Source of the DNA: Glaciecola petra
GTDB taxonomy: Bacteria > Pseudomonadota > Gammaproteobacteria > Enterobacterales > Alteromonadaceae
Direction: 5' to 3'
NCBI RefSeq assembly: GCF_031846345.1
Contig: NZ_JAVRHX010000003.1
Coordinates: forward strand, 248,001-312,000
DNA: 64,000 nt
The position numbers and the translations under genes were made by a program. A model generated the notes under the pieces. That model was not told the origin of the DNA. It worked only from the letters and a program-made list of their open reading frames with translations, and did not search any database. Within the stretch, counting starts at the first letter, position 1. The number at the start of each line of letters is the position of its first letter. Shown here piece after piece: positions 45,501-53,058 of this stretch.

Positions 45501-45635
45501 AGGAAATGGTTGCTTAACAAGCTTACCTGCATCAGGCATATCATCGGATTGTGTTTGACCACCGCTCTTTTCGAAACTCTGCGCATCAAAACTTTGCGCA
45601 TCTAACCCTTTCTTTTGGGGCTTATCGACATTCAT
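42549..45635 (-). CDS. KAP-type membrane P-loop NTPase
   Basis: 1028 residues. An N-terminal helix (about 50-72) is followed by a large periplasmic part (about 75-420) with a weak OmpA-like stretch (PLVLEFNASREGL...YSIRIYAFS), a second helix (about 425-445), then the KAP NTPase: Walker A GAWGSGKSS (about 500), two inserted helices (about 590-660), Walker B IFIDDLDRCKES (about 684), and a further insert with two helices (about 815-835 and 905-920) flanking an acidic, repeat-containing linker. RSIKRFVNRTRF near the end is typical. KAP ATPases are membrane-associated; some act in anti-phage defence or signalling, but no partner gene is visible here. Confidence 0.82.
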   Translation of the reverse strand: MNVDKPQKKGLDAQSFDAQSFEKSGGQTQSDDMPDAGKLVKQPFPIKQFLFACLSLLIGALLFWVLSTFASLDPDPLKQDSSRFKIASFNYLIERNAPLRLPLINSDVSISHVGSVAKDLALRFEDGRQVLISKQDEQSKSPYSAVALNTSDNSYIPEPLVLEFNASREGLDGQQTNQLDSLLQRISEAGEDASYSIRIYAFSNPSESQEVQSSLDEAVSAFIQPIKRPFNALTSVTSLLQTRQDKMPSSLLKIALNSKLSEPDTQTQKEAPIQDLEQNTAPPVNPNDYTRVSNILLLQKVLNVSNYLRSGLLKNGTVVQINTDNTVLSNLSLDLQAGVVVEFSSVLPPIDWSDSIKNIANFEINTQAESREKFQIVNNDIVNVIHADSTIETIAILPSALQRFYGNGNNYAELSPKSYPSLLSLAVLFAGIFGALYILSYRPERPDADIIKKQLLVDSFVSDAPASNLSQDRLGFAEISTALSRFLRNAGTKAPLTLAITGAWGSGKSSLMYFLKENLLQFHMQPVWVNAWHHQNEEQFLAGLLNAVRRNAIPPFWSSAGLLYRWNLLKMRWHDAPFFYYSFAFIFLASLTFILTADTSLPTSSNQISFTSIPFLSALIAALPILNAGMDKISSLSRASLVQTLLKGGKQGLDLRANLGLREKFATEFGMLCDALGDSTLTIFIDDLDRCKESRIMDVMETINYLVSSGNCFIVIAMERDPVEKAIESYYKSTYSELDANKLKIKARRYLEKIINIEIPVPNANEEQFKALVKVKGFEAKTSKLKWIKQFVVVGSLVVSIILGYVLASAIEAPQPIPVENDTEQAVVDGKSPNGESPNGESPDINAPADPSKSEEQQNIVPTEVTTPLEIGQNRSQNRSEVIIIPLLLIVAIGMLIRTERYRQRKRIVETDSEPFLVAISIWARVMGMSNKTPRSIKRFVNRTRFLAMRNAESETNIKEENLVTLAALIDIAKDKGLSDFDDIDKHLPPINNADLMHQVSVLIQKCHAISAEKRAQLQRWIRGFNVS
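43107..43151. repeat. Three tandem 15-bp repeats in the KAP gene
   Basis: Three copies of GGGACTTTCACCGTT, the last slightly changed, encode repeated GESPN units in the acidic periplasmic linker of the NTPase. A second 15-bp tandem pair lies at 45574-45603 (AQSFD repeats near the N-terminus). In-frame repeats like these can change copy number without breaking the gene. Confidence 0.75.
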
Positions 45636-45765
45636 CGCTCAGATTCCTTGTAGCTTGGCTCAACCTTACCAACTTGAGTATCTATTAAATATATAAAAAG
45701 TGCAAAACACAGAAAAGCAGGTCAAGGTTTAATCAGGTTCAGTTAATGAAGGAATAATTGAGTGA

Positions 45766-46644
45766 TTAAAATAAGCGTGGAATCAAAACCGGTGTTTTTG
45801 CTTTGTACGCTTGATAGGCTGGGTCTTCACCCCACTTCTTTTTCGCTTTAGATTCAAGTAAAGGAATTCCACTAATTTTACACAAGAGCAGGATGACAAA
45901 CACAGGGGAGATCAACACAACATGCTGCCATGCCGTGAGTATCGGAAATGACGCAATTGCGACCCCAATCCATAATAATATTTCGCCCAAATAATTAGGA
46001 TGACGAGAATATGCCCACAGCCCTGAGGCAATGAAAGCCGCCTGCCCAGCCGTTTTTTGTTTGCAAGCGTGCTTAAATGCGCGCTTTTGATAATCCGCAA
46101 TGCTTTCAATCAACATACCAATTAACCAAACGATAAAACCAATCAACCCTGTTAGGCCAAGTTCAGTTTGATTGACCGATGTGATTGCGCTTAGGGCGGC
46201 GAGCGACGTCAATAAAACCCACAACCCTTGAATAGTCCAAGCGGTAAAAAAACTATATTTGTTGGGTTTTATATGCTCAAACCTATCATCGATTCCGTCT
46301 TCTTGAATACGCTTAAAGAGAAAACCACCCAAGCGTAACGCCCAAATAATAACCATTAATCCAAGCATCCATTGATAGATGCTAAGCGTTGGCATAATAG
46401 CTAGACTCATACAGGCCAATAATATAAAGGTGCCGCTTCCGGTAATGTCGTAAAAACGTTCTGTTTGTTTTATGTATGCGGGTAAAAAGGCTATCCATTG
46501 AATACCAAACGCCAACAACGCGCTTACCGCAATAAAAGGTAAGCCAAACACTTGCACAACATGCGCACCTGTTGCTTGAGTTAAGGCAAAACTCAGCAGT
46601 GCACATATGAGCAGTACGACAAAAGCTTGTAGCTTACTATTCAT
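45766..46644 (-). CDS. DUF1295 membrane protein (steroid 5-alpha-reductase-like)
   Basis: 292 residues, about seven membrane helices. The C-terminal GLWAYSRHPNYLGEILLWIG and the final W..DPAYQAYKAKTPVLIPRLF place it in DUF1295, related to 3-oxo-5-alpha-steroid 4-dehydrogenases and isoprenylcysteine methyltransferases. The reaction is unknown; a lipid-modifying role fits the sterol-desaturase-like neighbour upstream (196-bp gap). Confidence 0.82.
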   Translation of the reverse strand: MNSKLQAFVVLLICALLSFALTQATGAHVVQVFGLPFIAVSALLAFGIQWIAFLPAYIKQTERFYDITGSGTFILLACMSLAIMPTLSIYQWMLGLMVIIWALRLGGFLFKRIQEDGIDDRFEHIKPNKYSFFTAWTIQGLWVLLTSLAALSAITSVNQTELGLTGLIGFIVWLIGMLIESIADYQKRAFKHACKQKTAGQAAFIASGLWAYSRHPNYLGEILLWIGVAIASFPILTAWQHVVLISPVFVILLLCKISGIPLLESKAKKKWGEDPAYQAYKAKTPVLIPRLF

Positions 46645-46840
46645 TTATATTCCTAAAACGGGTTTATTATCCAATTGTGCCGAATTTAGGGTTAACAACG
46701 ACCGATTGAAAAAGTTGTAATCGATCGACTTTCACGTTCAAGCACCCTTGGTCTTTTGCTTGTACGTATGGGATTAAGGTTTTGGCACATTTTATTTGAA
46801 ATAACATACTCTAACCTAATTCTACAAACACACAATTTCT

Positions 46841-48061
46841 CTATTTGTCAGATCTTAGCCGCGGCGTTTTATCAAAAAAGCATAAAGCTAACAATGCCAG
46901 TGTCACAATGCTAATTGTTGTTAGACTAAGATATACCCAATACGGAATATAAATTAAGCCTAGCAGTAGTAGTGTTATGGCGAGTGTCGAGGCGGCAAAA
47001 GTATTCGCCCATTTCCGCTTCTCTAAACAAAAACCAATCGAAACACTGAGTAATAAAACGACAGTTATTAAGCTTGCGAAGCTCGCTGTTGAAAGTAAAT
47101 GCCCAAAAAAGAGACTCACTAGACCAAGACCTATCAATACCATAAACATAGCCACTGCAAATACCTTTTGGCGCGACGACAAAGCCGGATCATATTTAGT
47201 GAACTTATTTAAATCTGTTTGCATCAATGGGAAAGTCTGCTCAACATCCTTTGGGCGCCAGCCTGTGCGTTTAAACCATATTGAGCATTTGTCTTGCCAA
47301 CGCTTTGCGCGCCAGCTGTCTTTAATTAGCTGTGTATAAACTTGTAGATTAGCCCATATAGGATTCCAACTACTCAATGGCTTTCTAACGCCATATATAG
47401 GCTTTTGATTGTCTAGTTCTTCTTGGAATGTGCCAAAAATACGGTCCCAGATAATAAATACACCACCATAATTTTTATCCAGATAGATCTGGTTTTGAGC
47501 ATGATGAACACGATGATTACTGGGCGTTACAAAAAACCACTCAAACCAACCAAGCTTTGGAATATGCCTTGTATGCACCCAAAACTGGTAGATTAAGTTT
47601 AATGATCCTACGCTAATTAAAAGGAGTGGGTCGACGCCAACAAAAGCCATTGGAATAAAAAATATCCAGTTTAAAAAACTGCCACTAGTTTGCCTTAGTG
47701 CGGTGCTTAAATTGTACTCTTCACTAGAATGATGGACTACATGAGCGGCCCAGAACAAATTCACTTCGTGGCCTAATCGATGATTCCAATAATAAAAAAA
47801 ATCATAACTAATAAAGGCGAATGCCCAAACCCATATATTATTTGGTAATTGAGTTAGCTGAAAATGTTCAAATACCCAATAATAAACAGTGAAGGGAATC
47901 ATTTTTTTAATCAACCCAAACACCTGGCTTAATACACCTGCCATTAAGCTATTTATTGCATCGTTAACCCGATAATATTGCGTGCCTCTGACTCGCTCCG
48001 CTATAAGCTCAATGGCAATGAGTAAGAAAAAAAATGGGATGGCATACAAAACAAAGTTCAT
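46841..48061 (-). CDS. Sterol desaturase / fatty acid hydroxylase family protein
   Basis: 406 residues. Di-iron membrane hydroxylase with the three histidine clusters in order: HRLGH, HVVHH and NHRVHH, plus a further His downstream. Several membrane helices flank them. The C-terminal 100 residues add three or four more hydrophobic segments, as in alkylglycerol-monooxygenase-like bacterial members. Lipid or carotenoid hydroxylation is likely, substrate unknown. I start at the ATG at 48061; the longer frame from a TTG at 48100 has no ribosome-binding site. Confidence 0.85.
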   Translation of the reverse strand: MNFVLYAIPFFFLLIAIELIAERVRGTQYYRVNDAINSLMAGVLSQVFGLIKKMIPFTVYYWVFEHFQLTQLPNNIWVWAFAFISYDFFYYWNHRLGHEVNLFWAAHVVHHSSEEYNLSTALRQTSGSFLNWIFFIPMAFVGVDPLLLISVGSLNLIYQFWVHTRHIPKLGWFEWFFVTPSNHRVHHAQNQIYLDKNYGGVFIIWDRIFGTFQEELDNQKPIYGVRKPLSSWNPIWANLQVYTQLIKDSWRAKRWQDKCSIWFKRTGWRPKDVEQTFPLMQTDLNKFTKYDPALSSRQKVFAVAMFMVLIGLGLVSLFFGHLLSTASFASLITVVLLLSVSIGFCLEKRKWANTFAASTLAITLLLLGLIYIPYWVYLSLTTISIVTLALLALCFFDKTPRLRSDK

Positions 48062-48169
48062 ACTAGGCTTCAACAGACTATATTGCAGATAGATTATCAA
48101 ACAATAAGCAGGAGGTCTAAGCGTATAGGACTCAAACTAAACATTAAGCGCTGTAAAACATCAAAAACT

Positions 48170-48997
48170 TTACGACTTAGACTGCTTGTACAAATGAAAT
48201 ACCGATTCAGAGCTGGTTTTGAATGCCCGAGACCCTGGGTCTCTAAAGGTTAGTGAAATTTGAACATCCTGACCAGAATAGACTGAATCTTCATCACAAT
48301 ATATTAGAGCGCTTATTGGATGAATCCCTTCTTGAACCATAACATCCCCAGTCAACAACTGCTTTTCTTTCTTGCCTGCTAAAAAGCGAATTTTTTTCTC
48401 TATAACCCTCTTGTTATTTACGTCAACTCTGGCGAAACAAGAAGCTTGCTTTGTTTCCATCTCAGCTCTTCTGACATTTGGGAGAGTAAACGCTAAACGC
48501 ATGCCAACTTGGAAACGACCCGACACACTAGCGGGAACCAATCCATTGAGACGATAAAGGGCGTTTTCAGGCGTATCGAGACCGTAACTTTCATGAGAAG
48601 ACAAGGTAAATTTGGACTGATCTAAGACAAAAGCTCCCATATCCATCATAGTCGCAAGCTCAGAAATCTTTTTTGGAGCTTGATACACTCGAGCTATCCA
48701 CCCAGGCATTAAATCTCTTACAATCTCGGACGAACCCAAAATTTGCTTATACTTAAATTGATAGGGGTTCAGCGTTCTTAAAATAGCGAGCTCAGATTCT
48801 TTTGATTCATTTAGCTGCTCAACTCTATTTAACTCTTTTTGTAAGTTCTGATTATTCATTTCTATCTTGTAGAGAAATAACGCACTAGCAACTCCCAAAA
48901 CGACAAAGATAACACCCAAAATATATAAACTCTTTGACGAAGTTGTTAATTTATTTTTTGGCTTTTCCTTACCAATATAATACTCGCGTGTTGGCAT
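48170..48997 (-). CDS. Membrane-anchored protein, possible PA14-like domain
   Basis: 275 residues. Basic N-terminus, one membrane helix (about 24-44), a coiled coil (about 45-75, NNQNLQKELNRVEQLNESKESE) and a periplasmic beta domain. The order LMPGWIARVYQ ... ALYRLNGLVPASVSGRFQVGMRLAFTL ... CFARVDVNNKRVIEKK ... GIHPISALIYCD resembles a PA14 fold, but I could not confirm this. GAGG lies nine bases before the ATG. Upstream, on its own strand, is a good sigma-54 promoter (49067-49082), shared divergently with the VWA gene. It is probably an envelope protein switched on together with that gene. Confidence 0.6.
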   Translation of the reverse strand: MPTREYYIGKEKPKNKLTTSSKSLYILGVIFVVLGVASALFLYKIEMNNQNLQKELNRVEQLNESKESELAILRTLNPYQFKYKQILGSSEIVRDLMPGWIARVYQAPKKISELATMMDMGAFVLDQSKFTLSSHESYGLDTPENALYRLNGLVPASVSGRFQVGMRLAFTLPNVRRAEMETKQASCFARVDVNNKRVIEKKIRFLAGKKEKQLLTGDVMVQEGIHPISALIYCDEDSVYSGQDVQISLTFRDPGSRAFKTSSESVFHLYKQSKS

Positions 48998-49066
48998 AAT
49001 TATAACCTCAAACTTCTTTATTTATCTCTTCCGAGAAATTATTACAAATGATTACCTCTAACTGTT

Positions 49067-49082
49067 TGCAACTCCCATGCCA
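49067..49082 (-). promoter_or_regulatory. Sigma-54 promoter for the 48170-48997 gene
   Basis: On the minus strand the sequence reads TGGCATGGGAGTTGCA. It matches the consensus TGGCAC-G-N4-TTGCA at all but one position, with exact GG-N10-GC spacing. The predicted start is near 49057, giving a leader of about 60 bases before the ATG at 48997. Confidence 0.75.
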
Positions 49083-49133
49083 TATATTAAATCATTGTTT
49101 TTACTCACATTTATTTAACCTTTAAATTTTTAA

Positions 49134-49146
49134 TTGCATTTTGCAA
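49134..49146. promoter_or_regulatory. TTGCA-TTT-TGCAA palindrome (candidate LuxO-type enhancer site)
   Basis: Perfect 5-bp arms with a 3-base A/T centre. From memory this is the form of the LuxO site at Vibrio qrr promoters. It lies about 83 bp upstream of the minus-strand and 118 bp upstream of the plus-strand predicted start sites. The LuxO-like gene 4 kb away has the same half-sites upstream. Confidence 0.55.
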
Positions 49147-49169
49147 CGCATAATGAATTCCTTTATGCG
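49147..49169. promoter_or_regulatory. CGCATAA / TTATGCG inverted repeat
   Basis: 7-bp perfect arms around a 9-base centre, immediately beside the TTGCA palindrome and upstream of the plus-strand sigma-54 promoter. It could be a second activator site or a site for another regulator. Confidence 0.35.
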
Positions 49170-49230
49170 ATTTATATGGGTCTATAAATAATTTATTGTT
49201 TATTTTCAATAACTTAAAATTCTTTTCAAC

Positions 49231-49247
49231 TTGGCATTGAATTTGCT
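49231..49247 (+). promoter_or_regulatory. Sigma-54 promoter for the VWA gene
   Basis: TTGGCATTGAATTTGCT has the invariant GG and GC separated by exactly ten bases and otherwise fits TTGGCAC-G-N4-TTGCW well. The predicted start is near 49258, about 54 bases before the chosen ATG at 49312. Confidence 0.75.
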
Positions 49248-49311
49248 CCAGTGAAAAAAGACGGAAAAAACGTTTTTCAATTCGAAGTAGATGAATAAAA
49301 GGAATCGTGAA

Positions 49312-50082
49312 ATGAAATCGAAATTTATGTATTTAATATATGCGCTAGCGTTCTCAATACCAATGAACACATTCGCTATAGAGGAAGTTGCAGTTGATGT
49401 TGAACTACAATTACTCTTAGATGTTTCAGGAAGTGTAAATAGCAGTGAATATCAATTGCAGTTAGATGGGTATAGTCATGCTTTTGGGAATTCTTCTCTT
49501 CAACAGAGTATTCTCTCTGGCCCAATTGGCTCTATAGCTGTCCAACTGATTATGTGGTCAGGATCTACACAACAACAAGTTATGATTGATTGGACATTAA
49601 TAGATTCGGTTGATAGTTCACTCGATTTTTCAAACATGGTTGCTAGCTTAGCGCGACCATTTTCTGGATGGACCGCCATTGGTGAAGCAATCAGTTACTC
49701 TTATACCAAATTTGATAACAACGACTTTAATGGTACAAAAAAAATTATAGATGTTTCAGGAGACGGCACTAACAATAGTGGAATTGACCCAGAAGTTGCC
49801 CGTGATATAGCGTTGTCTAACAACATAGATACTATTAACGGTATTGCCATCAGTACTCAAAAAAATGTAGAAGATGAATTTGTAGATAATGTCATCGGCG
49901 GTGATGATGCCTTTTTGCTCGTCACAACAGACTTTCAGAGTTTCCAGGGTTCTATTGAAAAGAAACTCATCGGAGAAGTTACTGGAGTTATCCCCAACGA
50001 TGCCATTGCGGTTAGCTCTCCAAACAACATTGTTCTGTTTGTAATAGCAACATTTGTTATTCTTTTCAGAAAAAATAAGTAA
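49312..50082 (+). CDS. Secreted von Willebrand A (DUF1194-like) protein with PEP-CTERM-like tail
   Basis: 256 residues. Signal peptide MKSKFMYLIYALAFSIPMN...FA, then a VWA domain: the metal-site motif LLLDVSGSVNSSEY (DxSxS), Thr in GWTAIGEAI and Asp in IDVSGDGTNNSG. The DUF1194 grouping is from these motifs. The end VSSPNN, a hydrophobic helix and RKNK resemble a variant PEP-CTERM sorting tail, so the protein is probably displayed on or released from the outer surface by an exosortase system located elsewhere. The ATG at 49312 is chosen because AAGGAA precedes it; an in-frame ATG at 49291 exists. The next gene starts 19 bp on. Confidence 0.78.
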   Translation: MKSKFMYLIYALAFSIPMNTFAIEEVAVDVELQLLLDVSGSVNSSEYQLQLDGYSHAFGNSSLQQSILSGPIGSIAVQLIMWSGSTQQQVMIDWTLIDSVDSSLDFSNMVASLARPFSGWTAIGEAISYSYTKFDNNDFNGTKKIIDVSGDGTNNSGIDPEVARDIALSNNIDTINGIAISTQKNVEDEFVDNVIGGDDAFLLVTTDFQSFQGSIEKKLIGEVTGVIPNDAIAVSSPNNIVLFVIATFVILFRKNK

Positions 50083-50101
50083 GGGAAATAGGAGTATTAT
50101 T

Positions 50102-50512
50102 ATGAAAAAACTAACAACTATAATGTTATTAATTTTTAGTGTAACAAGCTTGGGAAGAGAATCAGAATTTTCTATCAATTTTGGTTTAATCATGAAAAAT
50201 GATCTCGGAGAACCTATTGCTTTTAAACCTACTAAAGAGATTCCATTGCACGAGAAAAAAGAAGGTACTTTGTATGGTCTAGTCGTCACCAAAAAAGATG
50301 AGGTCCCGTTTACACTTGGTGCCATTCATATTTTTCCAGAGGACACTCAAGGTAAAAAAGCAAAGATGATGAGCAAAGCGATGAATGTAATGACACGCGG
50401 AGCAATTTTCTTGAGGACAAATGAAGAGGACATCGCGGGAGAATATGTCATTGAGGTTTATTTGAACAATATTCACACAGATACCATTGCTTATAGCTTG
50501 GTTAAACCGTGA
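50102..50512 (+). CDS. Small secreted protein of unknown function
   Basis: 136 residues from the ATG at 50102, which has AGGAG nine bases before it; a longer frame would overlap the VWA gene. Signal-peptide-like MKKLTTIMLLIFSVTSLG. The rest alternates beta strands and ends GEYVIEVYLNNIHTDTIAYSLV, like an Ig-type or carboxypeptidase-regulatory fold. No family recognised. Second gene of the sigma-54-driven VWA unit, so probably a partner of that envelope protein. It meets the kinase gene tail to tail 9 bp away. Confidence 0.65.
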   Translation: MKKLTTIMLLIFSVTSLGRESEFSINFGLIMKNDLGEPIAFKPTKEIPLHEKKEGTLYGLVVTKKDEVPFTLGAIHIFPEDTQGKKAKMMSKAMNVMTRGAIFLRTNEEDIAGEYVIEVYLNNIHTDTIAYSLVKP

Positions 50513-50521
50513 AGAAAAATA

Positions 50522-52474
50522 TTACGCATTGAGTAGCTCATTATTTACAATATATTGTAAAAGACTTAGCGACTCTTCAAAATCAGTCTTAAAGCTTGTA
50601 ATTTGATTAAGGTCAAGACCTATTCCAAGCTTAGCTTGCTCCTCAATTACCCTAAATTGTTGCGCAAGCTCCGATAGAGCGAAAGTATCACATGGGCTAA
50701 TTAATCTATGGGCTACTTTCGCTAATTCCACTAAGTCTTCCAATTCCAGCATTCTTGTAAAGTCTGCGCTTGCCTCATCACAGAATTGTTTAACTAATTT
50801 TTGTAAACTATTGATGTTGACATGACTCTCAAGTTGACGCAGCACTGCTAAATCTGGCAAATATTTTGCCTCTTTAGTATCTGATATTTTTGGTAACCAT
50901 TTAACTAAAGCATCTTTAAAAGTTTCTTTGCTTACAGGTTTGATCAAGTAATCATCCATACCCGCATTTATACTTTTTTCGTACTCTAAACTGTTGGTAT
51001 ATGCGGTAAGCGCTAAGATGGGTAATGCTTCTTGAGAATAGCTTTTCCGCAATATTTCAGTGGCCTGATGCCCATTCATATGGGGTAATCCAATATCCAT
51101 AAACACAAGATCAGGCTTCTTTTTGTCAATAGATGCAAGCGCTGATTCTGCACTATACTCAGTTCTGACCGTCAAACCTAAACTCTCAAGCAACATTTTG
51201 CATAATGCACTGTTTGTTTTATTGTCCTCAACTAAAAGTACATCTCCGTTTAATAAAATCGACTTATGAGGTTCAAAAGTCGATTGTGATTTAACAGAAG
51301 ACGCCTGCTCATCAATCTCGAGTGGAATTTCCATCCAAAAGGTGGAACCTTCACCTATATTAGACGAAACACCGATTTCGCCACCCAAAGCATTCACATT
51401 ACGCCTGACTATATCCAAACCCAAGCCTGTGCCACTCTCGTTAAGATTGTCTTTTGGGCCTGATGTATAAAAAGGTTTAAAAATCTTTTTAAGATCATTT
51501 TCAGCTATACCCTCACCGGTATCTTTAACTTCTAAACGGATATTATATTTACTACTTTTAGGCTTTGTTGCGATTAATGTCACTGAACCAGTGTATGTAA
51601 ACTTAACTGCATTGCCCAACAGATTAAGCAAAACTTGCCTTAATCTTTCCTTAAATCCAAAGAAATAACTCGGTAGATCTTCCTCAATGGACAACTCTAG
51701 TTGCAATTGTTTATCAAGCGTGTGCGGCTTAACGATTTTTATGGACGATTTTAACAACGCTCGTAATTCAAATGATTCGCGTATATCGTCCACATAGCCG
51801 GCTTCTAATCTTGCCGTATCTAAGACATAGTTAATTATTTTGAGTAAATTTTTAGAAGAAAGGTTAGCCATACTAACCAGTTCAGATGAACGGCTTGGTA
51901 AATTCTGCTCCGCAAGAATTGCTAGTGCACTTACCACACCGTTTAAAGGTGTGCGCATTTCATGACTCATTTGTGCATATATAGCATTAGTTTCTGCCTG
52001 TGCGGCTTCTACCTCAGCTTTGGCTGCAAGCAACTCACGGTTTAAAGATTCAAGATCATTCACCATTTGCTGTTCTGTCGAAATATAGAATAACTGATCC
52101 ATTTGGGCATCTGCAGCCGCAAAATCTTGAAGGCCGAGCTTAAGCGATGGTTGATTAATATTTAACCAGGCTAACCACGGAGAACCGACAAAAACAATCT
52201 GCATAGAACCATCAATCTCGACGCTAAGCATTTGACCTCTAAGCGCAAAGGATTTGTCTTTTTTGATTAAGAGAAACAAAGATTTTTTGTGTTGCAGAAT
52301 ATCTTTTAGTGAATTGACATTGCTGGGTCGACTAAATGTAAAAACCTCGTTTATCGATTTCCCAAGAGTAGATTCTGGAATATATTTTTGAAGCGGAGAA
52401 TTTATTCGCAGGATAGCTAATTTACTATTGCAAACTAGCACCATTGAAAACAATGTATTTAAGGTTTCCCACAT
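50522..52474 (-). CDS. H-NOX-associated hybrid histidine kinase with Hpt-like end
   Basis: 650 residues, no membrane helix, so cytoplasmic. N-terminal PAS-like region (about 1-125), a coiled coil (about 130-165), HisKA with His in SHEMRTPLNG (about 169), HATPase (NLLGNAVKF, DTGEGI, GTGLGL), a receiver with Asp in VFMDIGLPHMNG (about 459) and a C-terminal helical Hpt-like domain with His in VAHRLISPCDTFAL (about 590; the usual K/HG after the His is absent). The start at 52474 (ATGTGGGAA) lies 4 bp after the H-NOX stop; longer starts would overlap that gene. Its neighbour suggests that kinase activity is controlled by NO-bound H-NOX, as in Shewanella and Vibrio systems. Confidence 0.87.
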   Translation of the reverse strand: MWETLNTLFSMVLVCNSKLAILRINSPLQKYIPESTLGKSINEVFTFSRPSNVNSLKDILQHKKSLFLLIKKDKSFALRGQMLSVEIDGSMQIVFVGSPWLAWLNINQPSLKLGLQDFAAADAQMDQLFYISTEQQMVNDLESLNRELLAAKAEVEAAQAETNAIYAQMSHEMRTPLNGVVSALAILAEQNLPSRSSELVSMANLSSKNLLKIINYVLDTARLEAGYVDDIRESFELRALLKSSIKIVKPHTLDKQLQLELSIEEDLPSYFFGFKERLRQVLLNLLGNAVKFTYTGSVTLIATKPKSSKYNIRLEVKDTGEGIAENDLKKIFKPFYTSGPKDNLNESGTGLGLDIVRRNVNALGGEIGVSSNIGEGSTFWMEIPLEIDEQASSVKSQSTFEPHKSILLNGDVLLVEDNKTNSALCKMLLESLGLTVRTEYSAESALASIDKKKPDLVFMDIGLPHMNGHQATEILRKSYSQEALPILALTAYTNSLEYEKSINAGMDDYLIKPVSKETFKDALVKWLPKISDTKEAKYLPDLAVLRQLESHVNINSLQKLVKQFCDEASADFTRMLELEDLVELAKVAHRLISPCDTFALSELAQQFRVIEEQAKLGIGLDLNQITSFKTDFEESLSLLQYIVNNELLNA

Positions 52475-52478
52475 CGAC

Positions 52479-53039
52479 TCAGTTTTCAATCTGCGTAACT
52501 CTAATCTTAAAGGCGTTGTGCGTGCCCGTTTCCACCTGCCTATTATCAATGTCGATAATGTCTAGATCAGCATTAAAACGGATTGCTAAACCCTTTAATA
52601 AACCCACTACAAACGATGTTAAGCCCTTGCGGGTACTAATGTAATGGATGATGTACAAATCTTCGCCGACATTTTCTACTCTAAACTCAGGAGGAATATA
52701 GCTAAGGAAAGTACCTGTAATTCGGTCATGTAGGGCGTTTAAATTCTTTATAAAATCGAGCATATTAGTACCAGCAGCATCTAACAGAGCGGTATAATTT
52801 TTACTGGCAGTCTCTAGTACCCAGTATTCCCCAAATAACTCCAAGCATGTTTCAGGACTCTCACCCAATACAATCGATGCTGATTCAACCAATGCATAAG
52901 TGATTGCATCATCATAACTACGCATAGTTAAAAAAGAATCCTCAGGCACTTTTGATGTAACTAAAACCTCTTGCCATTTTTCGTCACCAAATTTTTCAGT
53001 GATCATGTTTTTTAAGGCACTATTTATTAGACCGTACAT
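52479..53039 (-). CDS. H-NOX haem nitric-oxide sensor
   Basis: 186 residues, the usual length. Proximal haem ligand His104 (NALHDRITGTF), the following Pro (YIPPEF), and the haem-propionate motif Y-x-S-x-R as YISTR (133-137) are present. The tail after YISTR has no tyrosine at the position that stabilises O2 in oxygen-binding H-NOX proteins, which fits a NO-selective sensor. AGGAG stands before the ATG. It lies between the LuxO-like activator (19-bp gap) and the kinase (4-bp gap), giving a three-gene operon. It should bind NO and change the activity of the adjacent kinase. Confidence 0.9.
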   Translation of the reverse strand: MYGLINSALKNMITEKFGDEKWQEVLVTSKVPEDSFLTMRSYDDAITYALVESASIVLGESPETCLELFGEYWVLETASKNYTALLDAAGTNMLDFIKNLNALHDRITGTFLSYIPPEFRVENVGEDLYIIHYISTRKGLTSFVVGLLKGLAIRFNADLDIIDIDNRQVETGTHNAFKIRVTQIEN

Positions 53040-53058
53040 TTTATGCTCCTACTTAATT

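Larger units (their letters stand above)
48998..49311. promoter_or_regulatory. Divergent sigma-54 control region
   Basis: 314 bp without a gene between two divergently transcribed envelope-protein genes. It contains a sigma-54 promoter on each strand (49067-49082 minus, 49231-49247 plus) and, between them, a TTGCA/TGCAA palindrome (49134-49146) directly followed by a 7-bp inverted repeat (49147-49169). This is the layout expected for an enhancer-binding protein serving both promoters. Confidence 0.7.

Noticed and set aside
48170..50512. Possibility that an exosortase gene is encoded near the PEP-CTERM-like proteins
   Set aside because: No multi-helix protein with exosortase Cys/Arg motifs is present in this window; processing must be encoded elsewhere.
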